Shown here: positions 48,110 through 58,105 of the stretch, piece after piece
How positions within the stretch are numbered: the stretch's first letter is position 1
Layout of the letters: every line of letters begins with the position of its first letter
Origin: Legionella yabuuchiae
Lineage (GTDB): Bacteria; Pseudomonadota; Gammaproteobacteria; Legionellales; Legionellaceae
Assembly: GCF_900640115.1 (NCBI RefSeq)
Contig: NZ_CAAAIW010000008.1
Span: 1 to 64,000 of the forward strand
DNA: 64,000 nucleotides
Reading direction: 5' to 3'
Notes under the pieces: model-generated
Seen by the model: only the letters and a program-made list of their open reading frames with translations
Databases searched by the model: none
What the model was told of the DNA's origin: nothing
Program-made: the position numbers and the translations under genes

Positions 48110-48892
48110 TTACCAGCCTCCAATCATCATCGCTGTCAGTAAAAAATCAAACCCCAATACCGCCAGTGATGAATAAACCACAGTCCTTGTTGTCGCCTGA
48201 CTGATTCCCTCTGCCGTTGGGATACATGCAAACCCTTGGAATACCGATATCCATATCACCAAAAATGCAAACACAATGCTTTTAATTATGCCACTTAAGA
48301 CATCCAAATGAAAATTCACAGCCGATTGCATGTTGGACCAGAAGCTTCCTGAGTCTACTCCTAACCAATCGACGCCAATAAAATAACCGCCATACACGGC
48401 TACGGCTGAGAAAATTAACGTCAAAACGGGTAGTGCGATTAGGCCTGCAAGAAATCTTGGGTAAATAATACGACCTAGGGGATCTATTCCCATCATATCC
48501 ATGCTATCAATTTGCTCAGTAGCCTTCATTAATCCAATTTCAGCAGTCAATGCCGATCCAGCTCGTCCTGCAAATAATAACGCAGCGATTACTGGACCAA
48601 GTTCTCGCACAATACTTAATGCCAATAATTGCCCTAGTTGGCTACCTGCACCAAACTTTTCAAGTGTATTATATCCCTGCAGGCCGACAACACCGCCAAT
48701 AAATAAAGCGGAAACAACAATAATTAAACAAGATAAAACGCCAACATAATATAATTGAGTGCGCAACGAAGGCCAAAGGCGCACAATATCAGGCTTTCTA
48801 AACAGAACGTGCAATAAAAATGCCCCAGAGTTTCCTACCATTTGGAGCGTAGTAAGACTGCTCTGGCCAAAGCGCGCAATCAGATCAAGCAT
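48110..48892 (-). CDS. mlaE: Mla transporter permease MlaE
   Basis: 260 aa from ATG 48892, chosen because GAGGAGC lies 6 nt upstream and it overlaps the mlaF stop by 8 nt; the longer frame is inside mlaF. Five or six membrane helices; RELGPVIAALLFAGRAGSALTAEIGLMK and EQIDSMDMMGIDP are the permease signature (given in part). Confidence 0.95.
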   Translation of the reverse strand: MLDLIARFGQSSLTTLQMVGNSGAFLLHVLFRKPDIVRLWPSLRTQLYYVGVLSCLIIVVSALFIGGVVGLQGYNTLEKFGAGSQLGQLLALSIVRELGPVIAALLFAGRAGSALTAEIGLMKATEQIDSMDMMGIDPLGRIIYPRFLAGLIALPVLTLIFSAVAVYGGYFIGVDWLGVDSGSFWSNMQSAVNFHLDVLSGIIKSIVFAFLVIWISVFQGFACIPTAEGISQATTRTVVYSSLAVLGFDFLLTAMMIGGW

Positions 48893-49682
48893 CAAGTAGC
48901 TCCTCGGTGTAAGGACGTGCTGGGTAGTGAAAAGGAACAACTCCATCGGCTAGTCCATGAATAAATTGATGAACATGTGGATCCGAAGACGCTTGTAATT
49001 CCGCGGGTGAACCCTGGCCGATGAGGTTTCCTTCTGAGATCAAATAGACATAATCCGCGATAGAACAAGTCTCATTCACATCATGAGATACAATGATCGT
49101 GGTCGTTTTTAACAATTGATTTAAGCGCTTAATTAATCGAACCAGGACTCCCATAGCAATTGGATCCTGGCCTGTGAATGGCTCATCATACATCATAAGC
49201 TCAGGATCAAGAACAATGGTTCTCGCTAATGCGACTCGCCTAGCCATGCCTCCGGATAACATATCGGGCATAAAATTAGCGGCTCCGCGTAACCCAACTG
49301 CTTCAAGTTTCATTAACACAATATCTCGTAACATCGCTTCGCTAAGATTGGTATGTTCTCTTAAAGGAAACGCGACGTTATCAAAAACAGACAAATGGGT
49401 AAATAAAGCGCTGCTTTGAAACAGCAAGCCCATTTTTTTTCGAATTGAATAAAGCTTTTTTCTAGGCAATTGATGAATATTGCATCCATCAACCATTATT
49501 TCGCCAGAGCTTGGACATAGTAAGCCTCCAATTAAACGAAGCAACGTGGTTTTCCCACTTCCACTTGGTCCCATAATCGCTGTGATTTTCCCACGTTGAA
49601 CTGCTATATCAACGCCGTTAAAAATGACACGCTTATTTCGAGAAAACGATAAGCTTTTGATTTCAACAAAGTTATCCGCCAT
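48885..49682 (-). CDS. mlaF: Mla transporter ATPase MlaF
   Basis: 265 aa ABC ATPase. Walker A GPSGSGKTT, Q-loop LLFQSSALF, signature LSGGMARR, Walker B LMMYDEPFTGQDP and switch His in IVSHDVNE. Powers MlaFEDB phospholipid transport between the membranes. First gene of mlaFEDCB-bolA-murA-nif3; divergent from kdsD. Confidence 0.96.
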   Translation of the reverse strand: MADNFVEIKSLSFSRNKRVIFNGVDIAVQRGKITAIMGPSGSGKTTLLRLIGGLLCPSSGEIMVDGCNIHQLPRKKLYSIRKKMGLLFQSSALFTHLSVFDNVAFPLREHTNLSEAMLRDIVLMKLEAVGLRGAANFMPDMLSGGMARRVALARTIVLDPELMMYDEPFTGQDPIAMGVLVRLIKRLNQLLKTTTIIVSHDVNETCSIADYVYLISEGNLIGQGSPAELQASSDPHVHQFIHGLADGVVPFHYPARPYTEELLDA

Positions 49683-49822
49683 GGAATTATTCCAATAATG
49701 ATTTGTATAAACTGTAAATTCTGACTGCGCGAATTATATTATATACCCTTATCCAAAATTTTTGCGAGAAAGGACGATTTATAAGTTAAAAATATATAAA
49801 TCCCAGATTAAAGCGCCACTAG

Positions 49823-49843
49823 CTCCTGACTCCTGACTCCTGG
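49823..49843. repeat. Three tandem 7-bp units upstream of kdsD
   Basis: CTCCTGA, CTCCTGA, CTCCTGG in a row, about 50 nt before the kdsD start. Copy-number change could shift promoter spacing, but a functional role is speculative. Confidence 0.55.
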
Positions 49844-49891
49844 CTTCTAATATGTTAAAATGGAATTCTTCCACATTGGACTTAATAGCCT

Positions 49892-50854
49892 ATGAACTTT
49901 TGCAAACTGGGACTCGCGGTTATAGAAAGCGAAGCGAGCGCGGTTTTTGAATTAACTCAGCGCATTGATGAACATTTTGAACGAGCTTGTGAACTTATGC
50001 TCTCTTGCACAGGACGTGTGGTCGTAACCGGCATGGGGAAATCAGGCCATATCGGCAATAAAATTGCCGCCACCTTAGCAAGCACTGGAACACCCGCTTT
50101 CTTCATGCATCCTGGAGAAGCCAGTCATGGCGATCTAGGCATGATTACCCGCCAAGATGTCGTTATTGCTATTTCAAACTCCGGCAACACCGCCGAAATT
50201 GTTTTATTACTTCCTCTTTTGAAACGACTTGAAGTTCCATTGATTGTTTTAAGTGGAAACCCAGACTCAGTTCTTGCCAAAGCAGCCAATGTTTCTATCG
50301 ATTTATCCATTAAATCAGAGGCGTGTCCTCTTGGACTAGCACCAACAACCAGCACAACGGTATCGTTAGTTATGGGAGATGCCTTAGCCATCGCGCTGCT
50401 GCAGGCACGAGGGTTTACCGCGGAAGATTTTGCCTTATCGCATCCCTCAGGAACATTGGGTAAACGATTGTTGCTACGTGTCGATGAGATTAGCCATAAG
50501 GGAGATGAATTGCCTGTAATATCCGAACAAGTCACTGTGGCTGAAGCATTAATCGAAGTTACTGCTAAAAAACTTGGCATGACTTGTGTTACCGATGAAC
50601 AAGGTTATCTTTGCGGTGTCTATACCGATGGTGATGTTCGAAGAACATTAACCAAACAGTTGGATATCAATACGACAAGACTCACAGATGTTATGACTCG
50701 ATCGTGTCGCACGATTCAACCCGATTTTTTAGCAGCCGAAGCCTTGGCCATCATGCAAAAATATAGTATTACGTCTCTGGTAATTGTTACTGAAGACAAT
50801 CGCCCCTATGGGGTCATTCATTTACATGATTTATTAAACGCTGGTGTATATTAG
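49892..50854 (+). CDS. kdsD: D-arabinose 5-phosphate isomerase KdsD
   Basis: 320 aa. First step of Kdo synthesis for LPS. SIS domain (VVVTGMGKSGHIGNKIAATLAST, given in part; HPGEASHGDLGM; ISNSGNTAE) followed by two CBS domains. Full length. First gene of kdsD-kdsC-lptC-lptA-lptB, stops directly before the kdsC ATG. Confidence 0.96.
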   Translation: MNFCKLGLAVIESEASAVFELTQRIDEHFERACELMLSCTGRVVVTGMGKSGHIGNKIAATLASTGTPAFFMHPGEASHGDLGMITRQDVVIAISNSGNTAEIVLLLPLLKRLEVPLIVLSGNPDSVLAKAANVSIDLSIKSEACPLGLAPTTSTTVSLVMGDALAIALLQARGFTAEDFALSHPSGTLGKRLLLRVDEISHKGDELPVISEQVTVAEALIEVTAKKLGMTCVTDEQGYLCGVYTDGDVRRTLTKQLDINTTRLTDVMTRSCRTIQPDFLAAEALAIMQKYSITSLVIVTEDNRPYGVIHLHDLLNAGVY

Positions 50855-51382
50855 ATGAACGAATTAATCAATAAAGCAAAACATATAAAATGTCTGATTT
50901 GTGATGTGGACGGAGTACTAACCGATGGGAGGCTATATATTGATAATCATGGTAATGAACTCAAAGCCTTTCACGTTCAAGACGGAATGGGCTTGAAACT
51001 GCTCATGGCTGCTGGTATTCATGTGGCGGTCATAACCACCTCTCGCAATGCCGTGATTGATCATCGCATGGAACAACTTGGGATCCAACATTATTTTAAA
51101 GGTCAAGTTGAAAAACAAAAATCATTTCAGGCACTTAAAGAAACATTATCCCTTAAAAATGAAGACTGTGCTTATATCGGCGATGATTTACCTGATTTAT
51201 CGATTATTCAAAACGTTGGATTTGGAGTCGCTGTTGCGAATGCTGTTCGACAAGTTAAAGAATATGCAGCCTGGCATACGCAAGCTAACGGTGGACATGG
51301 AGCTGTTCGTGAGGTGTGCGACTTTATTTTAACCGCGCAAAATAAACACGAAGAAGCGCTGCAAGGATACTTTAACTCATGA
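50855..51382 (+). CDS. kdsC: Kdo 8-phosphate phosphatase KdsC
   Basis: 175 aa HAD phosphatase of the C0 type. Nucleophile loop CDVDGVLTDG, AVITTSRN, and the second Asp pair in YIGDDLPDL. Cap-less, as in tetrameric KdsC. Overlaps lptC by 4 nt. Confidence 0.95.
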   Translation: MNELINKAKHIKCLICDVDGVLTDGRLYIDNHGNELKAFHVQDGMGLKLLMAAGIHVAVITTSRNAVIDHRMEQLGIQHYFKGQVEKQKSFQALKETLSLKNEDCAYIGDDLPDLSIIQNVGFGVAVANAVRQVKEYAAWHTQANGGHGAVREVCDFILTAQNKHEEALQGYFNS

Positions 51383-51951
51383 ATGCTGGAAAGCAGGCCG
51401 TTTGGCTATTTGCCGTCCTCATCGGCCTAGCTTTTTCCAGCTGGTATTTTGCAAGTTCTGGGCCGGTCAAAACACTGGATGAACAAACCTTATCCTCCAC
51501 CATCGACACAATGGTTCATAACTTAACGCTAAGCCAGTACAATGAAGAGGGAAAATTGATAAATTTTCTTAAAACCCCTTTAATGCATCACATCCCTAAA
51601 AATAATAAACATTGGTTAAAAACCCCTTACATTATCGTAACCCAGGAAAATCAAAAACCATGGGAAATTAAAGCGTTAGAGGCGACCTCGTTATATGGCG
51701 GTGATAAAATTACTTTAACTAAACATGTTATTTTCCATCAAGCTCAAAGCGATAAAGCGCCCGAAAGCACCCTTAAAACGGAGGAGATTGTCTATTTCCC
51801 CAAGAAAAAAATTGCCATCACCAAAAAACACGTGACGTTTGAGCAACCTGGAAATATCGTTCAATCCGAAGGCATGAAAGCTTATCTTGCAGAAAAACGG
51901 GTTAAATTGTTAGGGAACGCCAGGGGTAAATATGAACCAAAACATGGGTAA
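51379..51951 (+). CDS. lptC: LPS export protein LptC
   Basis: 190 aa. N-terminal membrane segment (about 7-26), then a periplasmic beta-jellyroll that hands LPS to LptA. WEIKALEATSLYGGDKITL and the strand pattern fit LptC. Position between kdsC and lptA is diagnostic. Confidence 0.92.
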   Translation: MNAGKQAVWLFAVLIGLAFSSWYFASSGPVKTLDEQTLSSTIDTMVHNLTLSQYNEEGKLINFLKTPLMHHIPKNNKHWLKTPYIIVTQENQKPWEIKALEATSLYGGDKITLTKHVIFHQAQSDKAPESTLKTEEIVYFPKKKIAITKKHVTFEQPGNIVQSEGMKAYLAEKRVKLLGNARGKYEPKHG

Positions 51952-52453
51952 ATTCCAACGTTCCATTGGGGTGCTTTTACTGGGTCTAATAGTCCCTTCT
52001 CTAGCCGTTGCTTTACCAGAAGATCGCAAACAACCTTTGTATTTAAGAGCCAACAAAGCAGATATCAATCAAGCCAAGCACAAAGGAATCTATTCTGGAG
52101 ATGTGGAGCTTGATCAAGGTAGCTCACATTTACGGGCGGCCTCTGCAATAACCGTAGGCGATGACAACAATAAATTAATTAAAGCAATTGCAAAAGGCGA
52201 TGCGCATACCCAAGCTCACTTTTGGTGCGATGTTGCTGCGAATAAACCTGTTTTACATGCATATGCCGATAAAATATACTACTACCCGAACAAACACATC
52301 ATTGAACTTGAAGGAAAGGCAACAGTATCGCAAGGCGACAATACCTTCCAGGCACCTAAAATTCTATATAATATTGAAAAGCAACATGTAATCACGCAAC
52401 GTTCTGGCAATCAACGAACAAGCATTACGATTTATCCTGAGAAAACTCAATGA
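51932..52453 (+). CDS. lptA: LPS transport bridge protein LptA
   Basis: 173 aa. Signal peptide ending AVA (about 28). OstA-like domain: [20 protein letters not shown] and the later [19 protein letters not shown]. Builds the periplasmic bridge for LPS. Its ATG, with AGGGG upstream, lies 20 nt inside lptC; its stop overlaps lptB by 4 nt. Confidence 0.93.
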   Translation: MNQNMGKFQRSIGVLLLGLIVPSLAVALPEDRKQPLYLRANKADINQAKHKGIYSGDVELDQGSSHLRAASAITVGDDNNKLIKAIAKGDAHTQAHFWCDVAANKPVLHAYADKIYYYPNKHIIELEGKATVSQGDNTFQAPKILYNIEKQHVITQRSGNQRTSITIYPEKTQ

Positions 52454-53175
52454 ATAACTTAGTCGCCCAAAATTTAAAAAAGTCCTTTAAGAAAAGAACC
52501 GTTGTAAATGGGGTGAGCGTAACTATTTCCCGTGGTGAATGCGTGGGATTATTAGGACCAAATGGCGCTGGAAAAACAACCTGTTTCTATATGATAGTGG
52601 GTTTACAAAGCTGTGATGAAGGACATATTTTTTTAGATGAAAAAGACATTACCGAAACGGCTATGCACCAACGTGCACGATTAGGTATTGGTTATTTACC
52701 CCAAGAGGCATCTATATTTCGCAAATTGACTGTATCAGAAAATATCATGTCCATTTTACAGCTCAGACGAGAGTTGAACGATAAACAACGAAAAGAAAAG
52801 CTTCAACAATTGATGCAGGAATTTCACATTAATCATCTGGCAAATAATTTAGGTATGAGTTTATCCGGTGGTGAACGAAGGCGTGTTGAAATTGCTCGTG
52901 CTTTAGCCATCGAACCTTCTTTTATCTTATTGGATGAGCCTTTTGCGGGCGTTGATCCAATTTCAGTGTTGGATATTAAAAAAATCATTCAACATTTACG
53001 GGATAAAAATATTGGTATTTTAATTACCGATCACAATGTTCGAGAAACATTAGATATTTGCGAGCGTGCCTATATCGTCTCTCAAGGAAGAATTCTGTGT
53101 GAAGGTTCTCCACAAAGCATTTTATCGAATCAGCAAGTCCGTGCGGTGTATTTGGGAGAGGAGTTTTCTTTATAG
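52450..53175 (+). CDS. lptB: LPS export ATPase LptB
   Basis: 241 aa ABC ATPase. Walker [24 protein letters not shown], signature LSGGERRR, Walker [13 protein letters not shown], switch His in ITDHNVRE. Energises LptFG extraction of LPS. Last gene of the kds/lpt operon; trpG follows after 18 nt. Confidence 0.97.
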   Translation: MNNLVAQNLKKSFKKRTVVNGVSVTISRGECVGLLGPNGAGKTTCFYMIVGLQSCDEGHIFLDEKDITETAMHQRARLGIGYLPQEASIFRKLTVSENIMSILQLRRELNDKQRKEKLQQLMQEFHINHLANNLGMSLSGGERRRVEIARALAIEPSFILLDEPFAGVDPISVLDIKKIIQHLRDKNIGILITDHNVRETLDICERAYIVSQGRILCEGSPQSILSNQQVRAVYLGEEFSL

Positions 53176-53193
53176 CACTTTGTTGAGTCTATC

Positions 53194-53772
53194 ATGTTGC
53201 TGTTGATTGATAATTATGATTCGTTCACCTATAACCTTGTTCAGTACTTCCAATGTCTAGACCAAGAGGTTCTTGTTTTTCCGCATGATCAAATTACACT
53301 CGAGCGGATCGCCCAATTGTCTCCAGACTATCTTGTCATTTCGCCAGGACCCAACTCTCCTTCTGAAGCTGGAATTTCACTAGCAGTGATTCATCATTTT
53401 TACAAAACAATTCCCATACTAGGAATTTGCTTAGGCCATCAATGCTTAGGGCACGCATTTGGAGCACGCATTGTTCAAGCGCCTGAAATACTGCATGGAA
53501 AGACATCGCAAATACATCATCATAAACGAGGCTTGTTCCGTGATTTGCCGAATAATTTTCTTGCAACACGCTATCATTCTTTAATCATTGAGACAAAGAG
53601 CCTTCCGAATTGCTTTTCTATCGATGCCTGGGCTAACGGGATAATTATGGCAATTTCTCATCGTCATTATCCTCTCTTTGGTCTACAATTTCATCCCGAA
53701 GCCATTCTTACTGAACATGGCTTACAACTCCTACAGCGATTTCTATATGATGAACATCAAACAAGTTTTTGA
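53194..53772 (+). CDS. trpG: Glutamine amidotransferase TrpG/PabA
   Basis: 192 aa. Delivers ammonia for anthranilate, or for aminodeoxychorismate if used as PabA. ISPGPNSPSEAG, catalytic Cys in GICLGHQCLGHAFG, His-Glu in LQFHPEAI, all intact. The next two genes are trpD and trpC, but no trpE is in the window, so dual TrpG/PabA use is possible. Overlaps trpD by about 23 nt. Confidence 0.92.
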   Translation: MLLLIDNYDSFTYNLVQYFQCLDQEVLVFPHDQITLERIAQLSPDYLVISPGPNSPSEAGISLAVIHHFYKTIPILGICLGHQCLGHAFGARIVQAPEILHGKTSQIHHHKRGLFRDLPNNFLATRYHSLIIETKSLPNCFSIDAWANGIIMAISHRHYPLFGLQFHPEAILTEHGLQLLQRFLYDEHQTSF

Positions 53773-54772
53773 ACAAATTATAAGTGGGGAAGATTTAAAT
53801 AGCCTGCAAATGCAAGATGTAATTAAGCAATGCATGAGGGGTGAACTAAGCGACCCTCAACTGGCTGCTTTTCTGGCTTTAATGCGAATGAAGGGCGAAA
53901 CCGTGGATGAGCTGACCTCCGCCGCTCTAGTGATGAAAGAGTTTGCTCATACTCTGAATTTAGGAAATGATTTAGTTGATATTGTTGGAACGGGTGGAGA
54001 TGGACGAAATACGTTTAACATTTCCACCATTAGCAGTTTTGTTGCCTGTGCGGCAGGAGCTAAAGTAGCCAAGCATGGAAACCGTTCCGTCTCAAGTCAA
54101 AGCGGAAGTGCTGATCTTCTTACCCAAGCCGGGTTTGCTATCGAGTTATCGGATGAAGCCATCATACAATGCTTCAACCAATGCGGAATCGTCTTTCTAT
54201 TTGGGCCTCGTTTTCATCAAGCGCTAAAGCACGCACGTGATGCACGACAAGCGTTGAAGATTAGAACGTTATTTAATTTACTAGGTCCCTTATTAAATCC
54301 TGCTGAAGTCAAAAAACAGGTTGTAGGAGTTTATGCAACATCCTGGCTAAAACCCGTGGCAACCGTACTCGCGAATCTAGGTAGTGTCCACTCCTTAGTG
54401 ATCCATTCTCGCGATGGCTTAGATGAAATCAGCATCGTTGACGTTACTGATGTTATTGAATATCAAGATGGCGAGTTTAAAGGGTGGACTATCGATCCTA
54501 AACAATATCATATGAGTTATTCTAACCTCGATGCCATTCTTGTTAAGAGTCCTGCTGAAAGCCTCATAATCGCAGAAGAAGTATTTTCCGGTAAAAAAGG
54601 CCCTGCACGTGATATTATTCTCCTTAATTCTGCAGCAGTCCTTTACTGCGCCAGCTTGTGTAAAGACCTTAAAGAAGGGATAGAACTCGCCGAACACGCC
54701 ATTGACAGCGGTAAGGCAAATGCATGTTTTAACGCACTCAAAAAACTCACGCGAAGGAGTCTGAATGACTAG
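53750..54772 (+). CDS. trpD: Anthranilate phosphoribosyltransferase TrpD
   Basis: 340 aa. Second step of tryptophan synthesis. [15 protein letters not shown] (PRPP site), [17 protein letters not shown] and [14 protein letters not shown]. The start is ATG 53750 (or the ATG just before), inside the 3' end of trpG; the longer frame from 53678 is within trpG. Overlaps trpC by 8 nt. Confidence 0.95.
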   Translation: MNIKQVFEQIISGEDLNSLQMQDVIKQCMRGELSDPQLAAFLALMRMKGETVDELTSAALVMKEFAHTLNLGNDLVDIVGTGGDGRNTFNISTISSFVACAAGAKVAKHGNRSVSSQSGSADLLTQAGFAIELSDEAIIQCFNQCGIVFLFGPRFHQALKHARDARQALKIRTLFNLLGPLLNPAEVKKQVVGVYATSWLKPVATVLANLGSVHSLVIHSRDGLDEISIVDVTDVIEYQDGEFKGWTIDPKQYHMSYSNLDAILVKSPAESLIIAEEVFSGKKGPARDIILLNSAAVLYCASLCKDLKEGIELAEHAIDSGKANACFNALKKLTRRSLND

Positions 54773-55538
54773 TATTCTTGCCCAAATTGCCGAACATAAG
54801 AAACAAGAAGTATTGTTATCCCAAAAAAAATGTCCGCTTTCAGATCTCATGAATCAAGACCGCAAAGAGACTCGTGATTTTACACGCGCATTACAAAAGA
54901 AAAATCCAGCGATTATTGCTGAGATCAAGAAAGCCTCTCCAAGCAAAGGCATTATACGAGAAATATTTAATGTCCCAGAGATTGCCAAGACTTACGAAGC
55001 AAACGGCGCAAGCTGCTTATCTGTTTTAACCGATATTCATTTTTTTCAGGGACACCCAGATTATATTCAACTGACAAAATCCCACAGTAGTTTACCTATA
55101 CTAAGAAAAGATTTTATTGTGGATGATTATCAGATTCATGAAAGCCTGATCTTAGGAGCTGATTGTATTTTATTAATCGTTGCCCTCTTAGACGACTTTC
55201 AGCTTATGGACTACTGCCAATTAGCTCAAGAGCTCAACCTCTCGGTGCTAGTAGAAAGCCATACCCGAGAAGAACTAGAGCGCGCCTTGAACCTACCTAC
55301 TTCGTTGATGGGGATTAATAATCGTAGCTTACACAGTTTTGAAACCAATCTAAATCAAAGCATTCAACTTCGCTCTTATGTGCCCGAAGATAAGATTTTG
55401 ATCAGCGAAAGTGGGATTCGCTCCCATCAAGACGTCGTTCATTTGCAGACCCATGGGATTACAACGTTTTTAGTTGGCGAACAATTAATGCAAGCCGATG
55501 ATATTGGCGCAGCCTTGCGAACGTTAATTTATGGGTAG
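54765..55538 (+). CDS. trpC: Indole-3-glycerol phosphate synthase TrpC
   Basis: 257 aa TIM barrel. [16 protein letters not shown] (catalytic Lys), [40 protein letters not shown] and SESGI are all present. Not fused to TrpF. Last gene of trpG-D-C. Confidence 0.95.
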   Translation: MTSILAQIAEHKKQEVLLSQKKCPLSDLMNQDRKETRDFTRALQKKNPAIIAEIKKASPSKGIIREIFNVPEIAKTYEANGASCLSVLTDIHFFQGHPDYIQLTKSHSSLPILRKDFIVDDYQIHESLILGADCILLIVALLDDFQLMDYCQLAQELNLSVLVESHTREELERALNLPTSLMGINNRSLHSFETNLNQSIQLRSYVPEDKILISESGIRSHQDVVHLQTHGITTFLVGEQLMQADDIGAALRTLIYG

Positions 55539-55644
55539 AACAATAAAAGGAGCGCAGACGCTTAGAATTACTAGGTGCACACCTCAAGATTTGATCATCT
55601 ATGCTAAATTAAAGATAATGGCATCTTTTTAAGAATTTATCTTT

Positions 55645-56574
55645 ATGGCAAAAAAATTAACACTCACATTGCTTAAAAAAATTGTGGCACTAGCGGAAAT
55701 AAATCAAGACGGTGATGTGGCCAACTATATTCCTGAGCTTGCTAACGTGAATAAAGACACCACAGCCATCGCCGTGTACCCGCTTGGTGGCGAACCGCTG
55801 CATTTTAGCAATACACCGATCGTGCCCGTGACGCTGCAAAGTACCGCAAAACTTATCCCTCTAATTGGATTGCTCGAGGATTGTGGCGCTGAGCAAGTGT
55901 TTGAATGGGTTAAAGTCGAACCCTCTGGGGATGATTTTGCATCCATTACTCGCCTTGAGCAATTTGGCCCTAAACCGTCAAATCCAATGCTAAATGCAGG
56001 TGCTATTTGCTTGTGCTCACATATTCCTGGGGAAGGCGAACAACAATTTGCATGGCTTGAAGGTTGGACTGAGAAACTTTTTAACCGACATTTAAGAATT
56101 AACCCTTTGGTGTTTGCTTCTGAAAAACGAACCGGGGACCGAAATCGTGCCCTTGCTCACCTGCTCAATAGTCGAGGAAATCTAGGAAGTCGCGTCAAAG
56201 CAACCTTGGATTTATATTTTTCTTTATGTTCTTATGAAGCCACCCTTGAAGAAATGCTTTATCTACCCGCCATACTAGCCAATCAGGGTAAGGATCCTAA
56301 AACTGGAAAGAAAATTCTGTCCCCCGAAACTTGCAAGATCACGTTAGCAATCATGGCTACCTGCGGACTGTATGATGAAACTGGAAGACATATGGTGCAA
56401 ACTGGGATGCCCGCCAAAAGTGGTGTATCGGGTTACACCGTGGCCGTAGTTCCTGGCAAAGCAGGAATTTGTGTGTTGAGTCCGAGGGTCAATAACAAAG
56501 GCAATAGTGTACGAGGGGAAATCATGCTCGAACAGCTTTCAAGCCACATGAATTGGCATTTCGCCACCCTATAA
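55645..56574 (+). CDS. glsA: Glutaminase
   Basis: 309 aa serine-dependent glutaminase (beta-lactamase-like fold). QSTAK supplies the Ser-x-x-Lys, EPSGDDFASI, KPSNPMLNAGAI and the C-terminal KSGVSGYTVAVVPGKAGI with the catalytic Tyr region. The usual QSISK reads QSTAK here. Releases glutamate from glutamine. Monocistronic. Confidence 0.93.
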   Translation: MAKKLTLTLLKKIVALAEINQDGDVANYIPELANVNKDTTAIAVYPLGGEPLHFSNTPIVPVTLQSTAKLIPLIGLLEDCGAEQVFEWVKVEPSGDDFASITRLEQFGPKPSNPMLNAGAICLCSHIPGEGEQQFAWLEGWTEKLFNRHLRINPLVFASEKRTGDRNRALAHLLNSRGNLGSRVKATLDLYFSLCSYEATLEEMLYLPAILANQGKDPKTGKKILSPETCKITLAIMATCGLYDETGRHMVQTGMPAKSGVSGYTVAVVPGKAGICVLSPRVNNKGNSVRGEIMLEQLSSHMNWHFATL

Positions 56575-56593
56575 TTAAAAAATTTCCTAAAGT

Positions 56594-56782
56594 TTAATCT
56601 ACGGAAGGATCTTCTGGAATCTTGACGGGCCTTGGCTCTGGCTTATCGATTGGCTCAGGTTCAGGAGTATTCGGGGGCAGAGGTTCAACTGGATCTGGCA
56701 AAGGAGGGGATTCCATAGGAGGGGGTTCCGGTATTTCATCCGGCATATCAGGTGTTTGGGTGTAAATCATCATGCTCTCCAT
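56594..56782 (-). CDS. Small proline-rich acidic protein
   Basis: 62 aa, about one third Pro, with Glu/Asp between: DMPDEIPEPPPMESPPLPDP. No signal peptide or membrane segment; likely extended polyproline. AGGA and GGAG sites support either ATG 56782 or ATG 56770. It lies 10 nt after the two-CBS gene and is probably co-transcribed. Function unknown; a coding call rests on the ribosome sites and consistent Pro/Glu pattern. Confidence 0.55.
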   Translation of the reverse strand: MESMMIYTQTPDMPDEIPEPPPMESPPLPDPVEPLPPNTPEPEPIDKPEPRPVKIPEDPSVD

Positions 56783-56792
56783 GCAATAGTTC

Positions 56793-57227
56793 CTAATAAG
56801 TATGAATATAATTTTTTAAATGCTCAATCGTTTTGGCTCTGTCTTCCAGAACGTTAAGCAAAATATCCCCAATAGAAACGATGGCTATAATGTCTTCACC
56901 TTCCTCAACCAGAATATGACGACGCTTGGTTAACGTCATGGCTGCCATTGCATTTTCAATAGTATCTGTGACGTTTAGAAAGGTAACATCAGCACACATA
57001 ACATCGGAAATTTTGGTCGTTTCTGGTGGTAAATCCTTGTACACTACGGAGCGTATAATATCACGCTCGCTTAAAACCCCATAAAATTCATCTTCATTGG
57101 CCACCACTAAAGCGCCAATGTTTTCATGAACCATCATTTCAACGCCTTGCTTTACAACAACATCAGGATAAACTTTTACAATCGGTCGTCGTGGCTGAGG
57201 TAATATTGATCGTAAAATATGAGCCAT
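56793..57227 (-). CDS. Two-CBS-domain protein
   Basis: 144 aa, just two CBS units (about 17-75 and 82-140): KQGVEMMVHENIGALVV, YGVLSERDIIRSVVYK, then TIENAMAAMTLTKRRHILV and AIVSIGDIL. Stand-alone CBS pairs sense adenine nucleotides. AAGGAG upstream of the start. Partner unknown. Confidence 0.85.
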   Translation of the reverse strand: MAHILRSILPQPRRPIVKVYPDVVVKQGVEMMVHENIGALVVANEDEFYGVLSERDIIRSVVYKDLPPETTKISDVMCADVTFLNVTDTIENAMAAMTLTKRRHILVEEGEDIIAIVSIGDILLNVLEDRAKTIEHLKNYIHTY

Positions 57228-57320
57228 TGTCTACTCCTTAATCGTTCAATGATTTAAATTTAATCATTGTATTGATTAATTCTAGCACATGGTCGACGAT
57301 CAGGGGGCGGGGATTGAGGA

Positions 57321-57354
57321 TAAGGAATCCGTTTAAACGGATTCCTTATTTTTT
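57321..57354. terminator. Perfect palindrome with T-run
   Basis: TAAGGAATCC (57321-57330) pairs with GGATTCCTTA (57339-57348) around GTTTAAAC, followed on the plus strand by T6. It follows the minus-strand lipoprotein stop, where the stem would also form but lacks the T-run. Confidence 0.65.
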
Positions 57355-57362
57355 ACATTGAC

Positions 57363-57812
57363 TCAGCTAACCACTCTCCAGGAGCCATCGGCTTGACGAC
57401 ATGCTTTACCATAAATTTGCTGGGTTTTACCACCGATTAACGCGTTAGTTACGTACTCACGGCATGGCTGTTCATTGGTATAATAGGTTCTAGTAGGTTT
57501 AACCGTAAATTGATTTCCAGTATCTGGGTTTTTCCAGGATATTGCTTTGCCGGTTGGGGCAGTTTCTAATGCGCGTTGCATTTCCATACGATCTTGGCGA
57601 TCCATGTATTGCCCTATTTTACCGCCTAAAAATGCTCCCAACAGTGCGCCACCAGCAGCTGCGGCTACCTTGCCTGAGCCGCCACCAAACTGGCTGCCCA
57701 AAAGACCACCAACAACCCCTCCAGTGACGGTACCAACCCCTTCATTAGTCACTTGAGCGCAACCAGCTAAAAATACAGATAAAGACAATGATGCAACCAC
57801 TAACTTTTTCAT
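57363..57812 (-). CDS. Glycine-zipper outer membrane lipoprotein
   Basis: 149 aa from ATG 57812 (an upstream in-frame ATG would displace the signal peptide). Lipobox FLAGC (Cys near 17). Residues about 25-65 are a glycine zipper (VTGGVVGGLLGSQFGGGSG, LLGAFLGGKIGQYMD), then a surface-antigen/17-kDa-like domain with YYTNEQPCREYVTNALIGG and QIYGKACRQADGSW. Related to Rickettsia 17-kDa antigen-like proteins. Envelope structural role likely. Confidence 0.88.
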   Translation of the reverse strand: MKKLVVASLSLSVFLAGCAQVTNEGVGTVTGGVVGGLLGSQFGGGSGKVAAAAGGALLGAFLGGKIGQYMDRQDRMEMQRALETAPTGKAISWKNPDTGNQFTVKPTRTYYTNEQPCREYVTNALIGGKTQQIYGKACRQADGSWRVVS

Positions 57813-57923
57813 TCTGACACCTGTGTAAATGTTTGTAAAAACGATAGGCATTCTAGCATCAAGGATAGAATTTATCCATAATATAAAGAGATATTTGGTA
57901 GTACATGACAAAAAAACCTGTCA

Positions 57924-57941
57924 TGCCCGCTTAGGCGGGCA
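57924..57941. repeat. Short GC-rich hairpin
   Basis: TGCCCGC (57924-57930) pairs with GCGGGCA (57935-57941), loop TTAG. A common type of intergenic hairpin in such genomes. Confidence 0.5.
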
Positions 57942-57976
57942 ACCATTTCTGATTGGGCACTGATGTAAATTAAGAT

Positions 57977-58095
57977 AACTCGCTGACATACAATAAAAAT
58001 CATATAATCTCGATCGCTAACAGCGAGGTTATATCGAGTGTATCAGCGAGTTGAAGGATAGCATAAAAGCCGCATTTTGAAGTTGATTGGGTATA
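57977..58095. repeat. Double-palindrome element, copy H (left arm lost)
   Basis: An inverted repeat (AACTCGCTGA 57977-57986 with TCAGCGAGTT 58043-58052) encloses a second hairpin (ATATAATCTCG with CGAGGTTATAT). At 58071-58095 follows CGCATTTTGAAGTTGATTGG and GTATA, a right outer arm of the family. No left arm found. Confidence 0.6.
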
Positions 58096-58105
58096 TTGGA
58101 CGAGG

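Noticed and set aside
49740-49770. ATATACCCTTATCC as another repeat arm
   Set aside because: Only the first few bases match and there is no partner arm.
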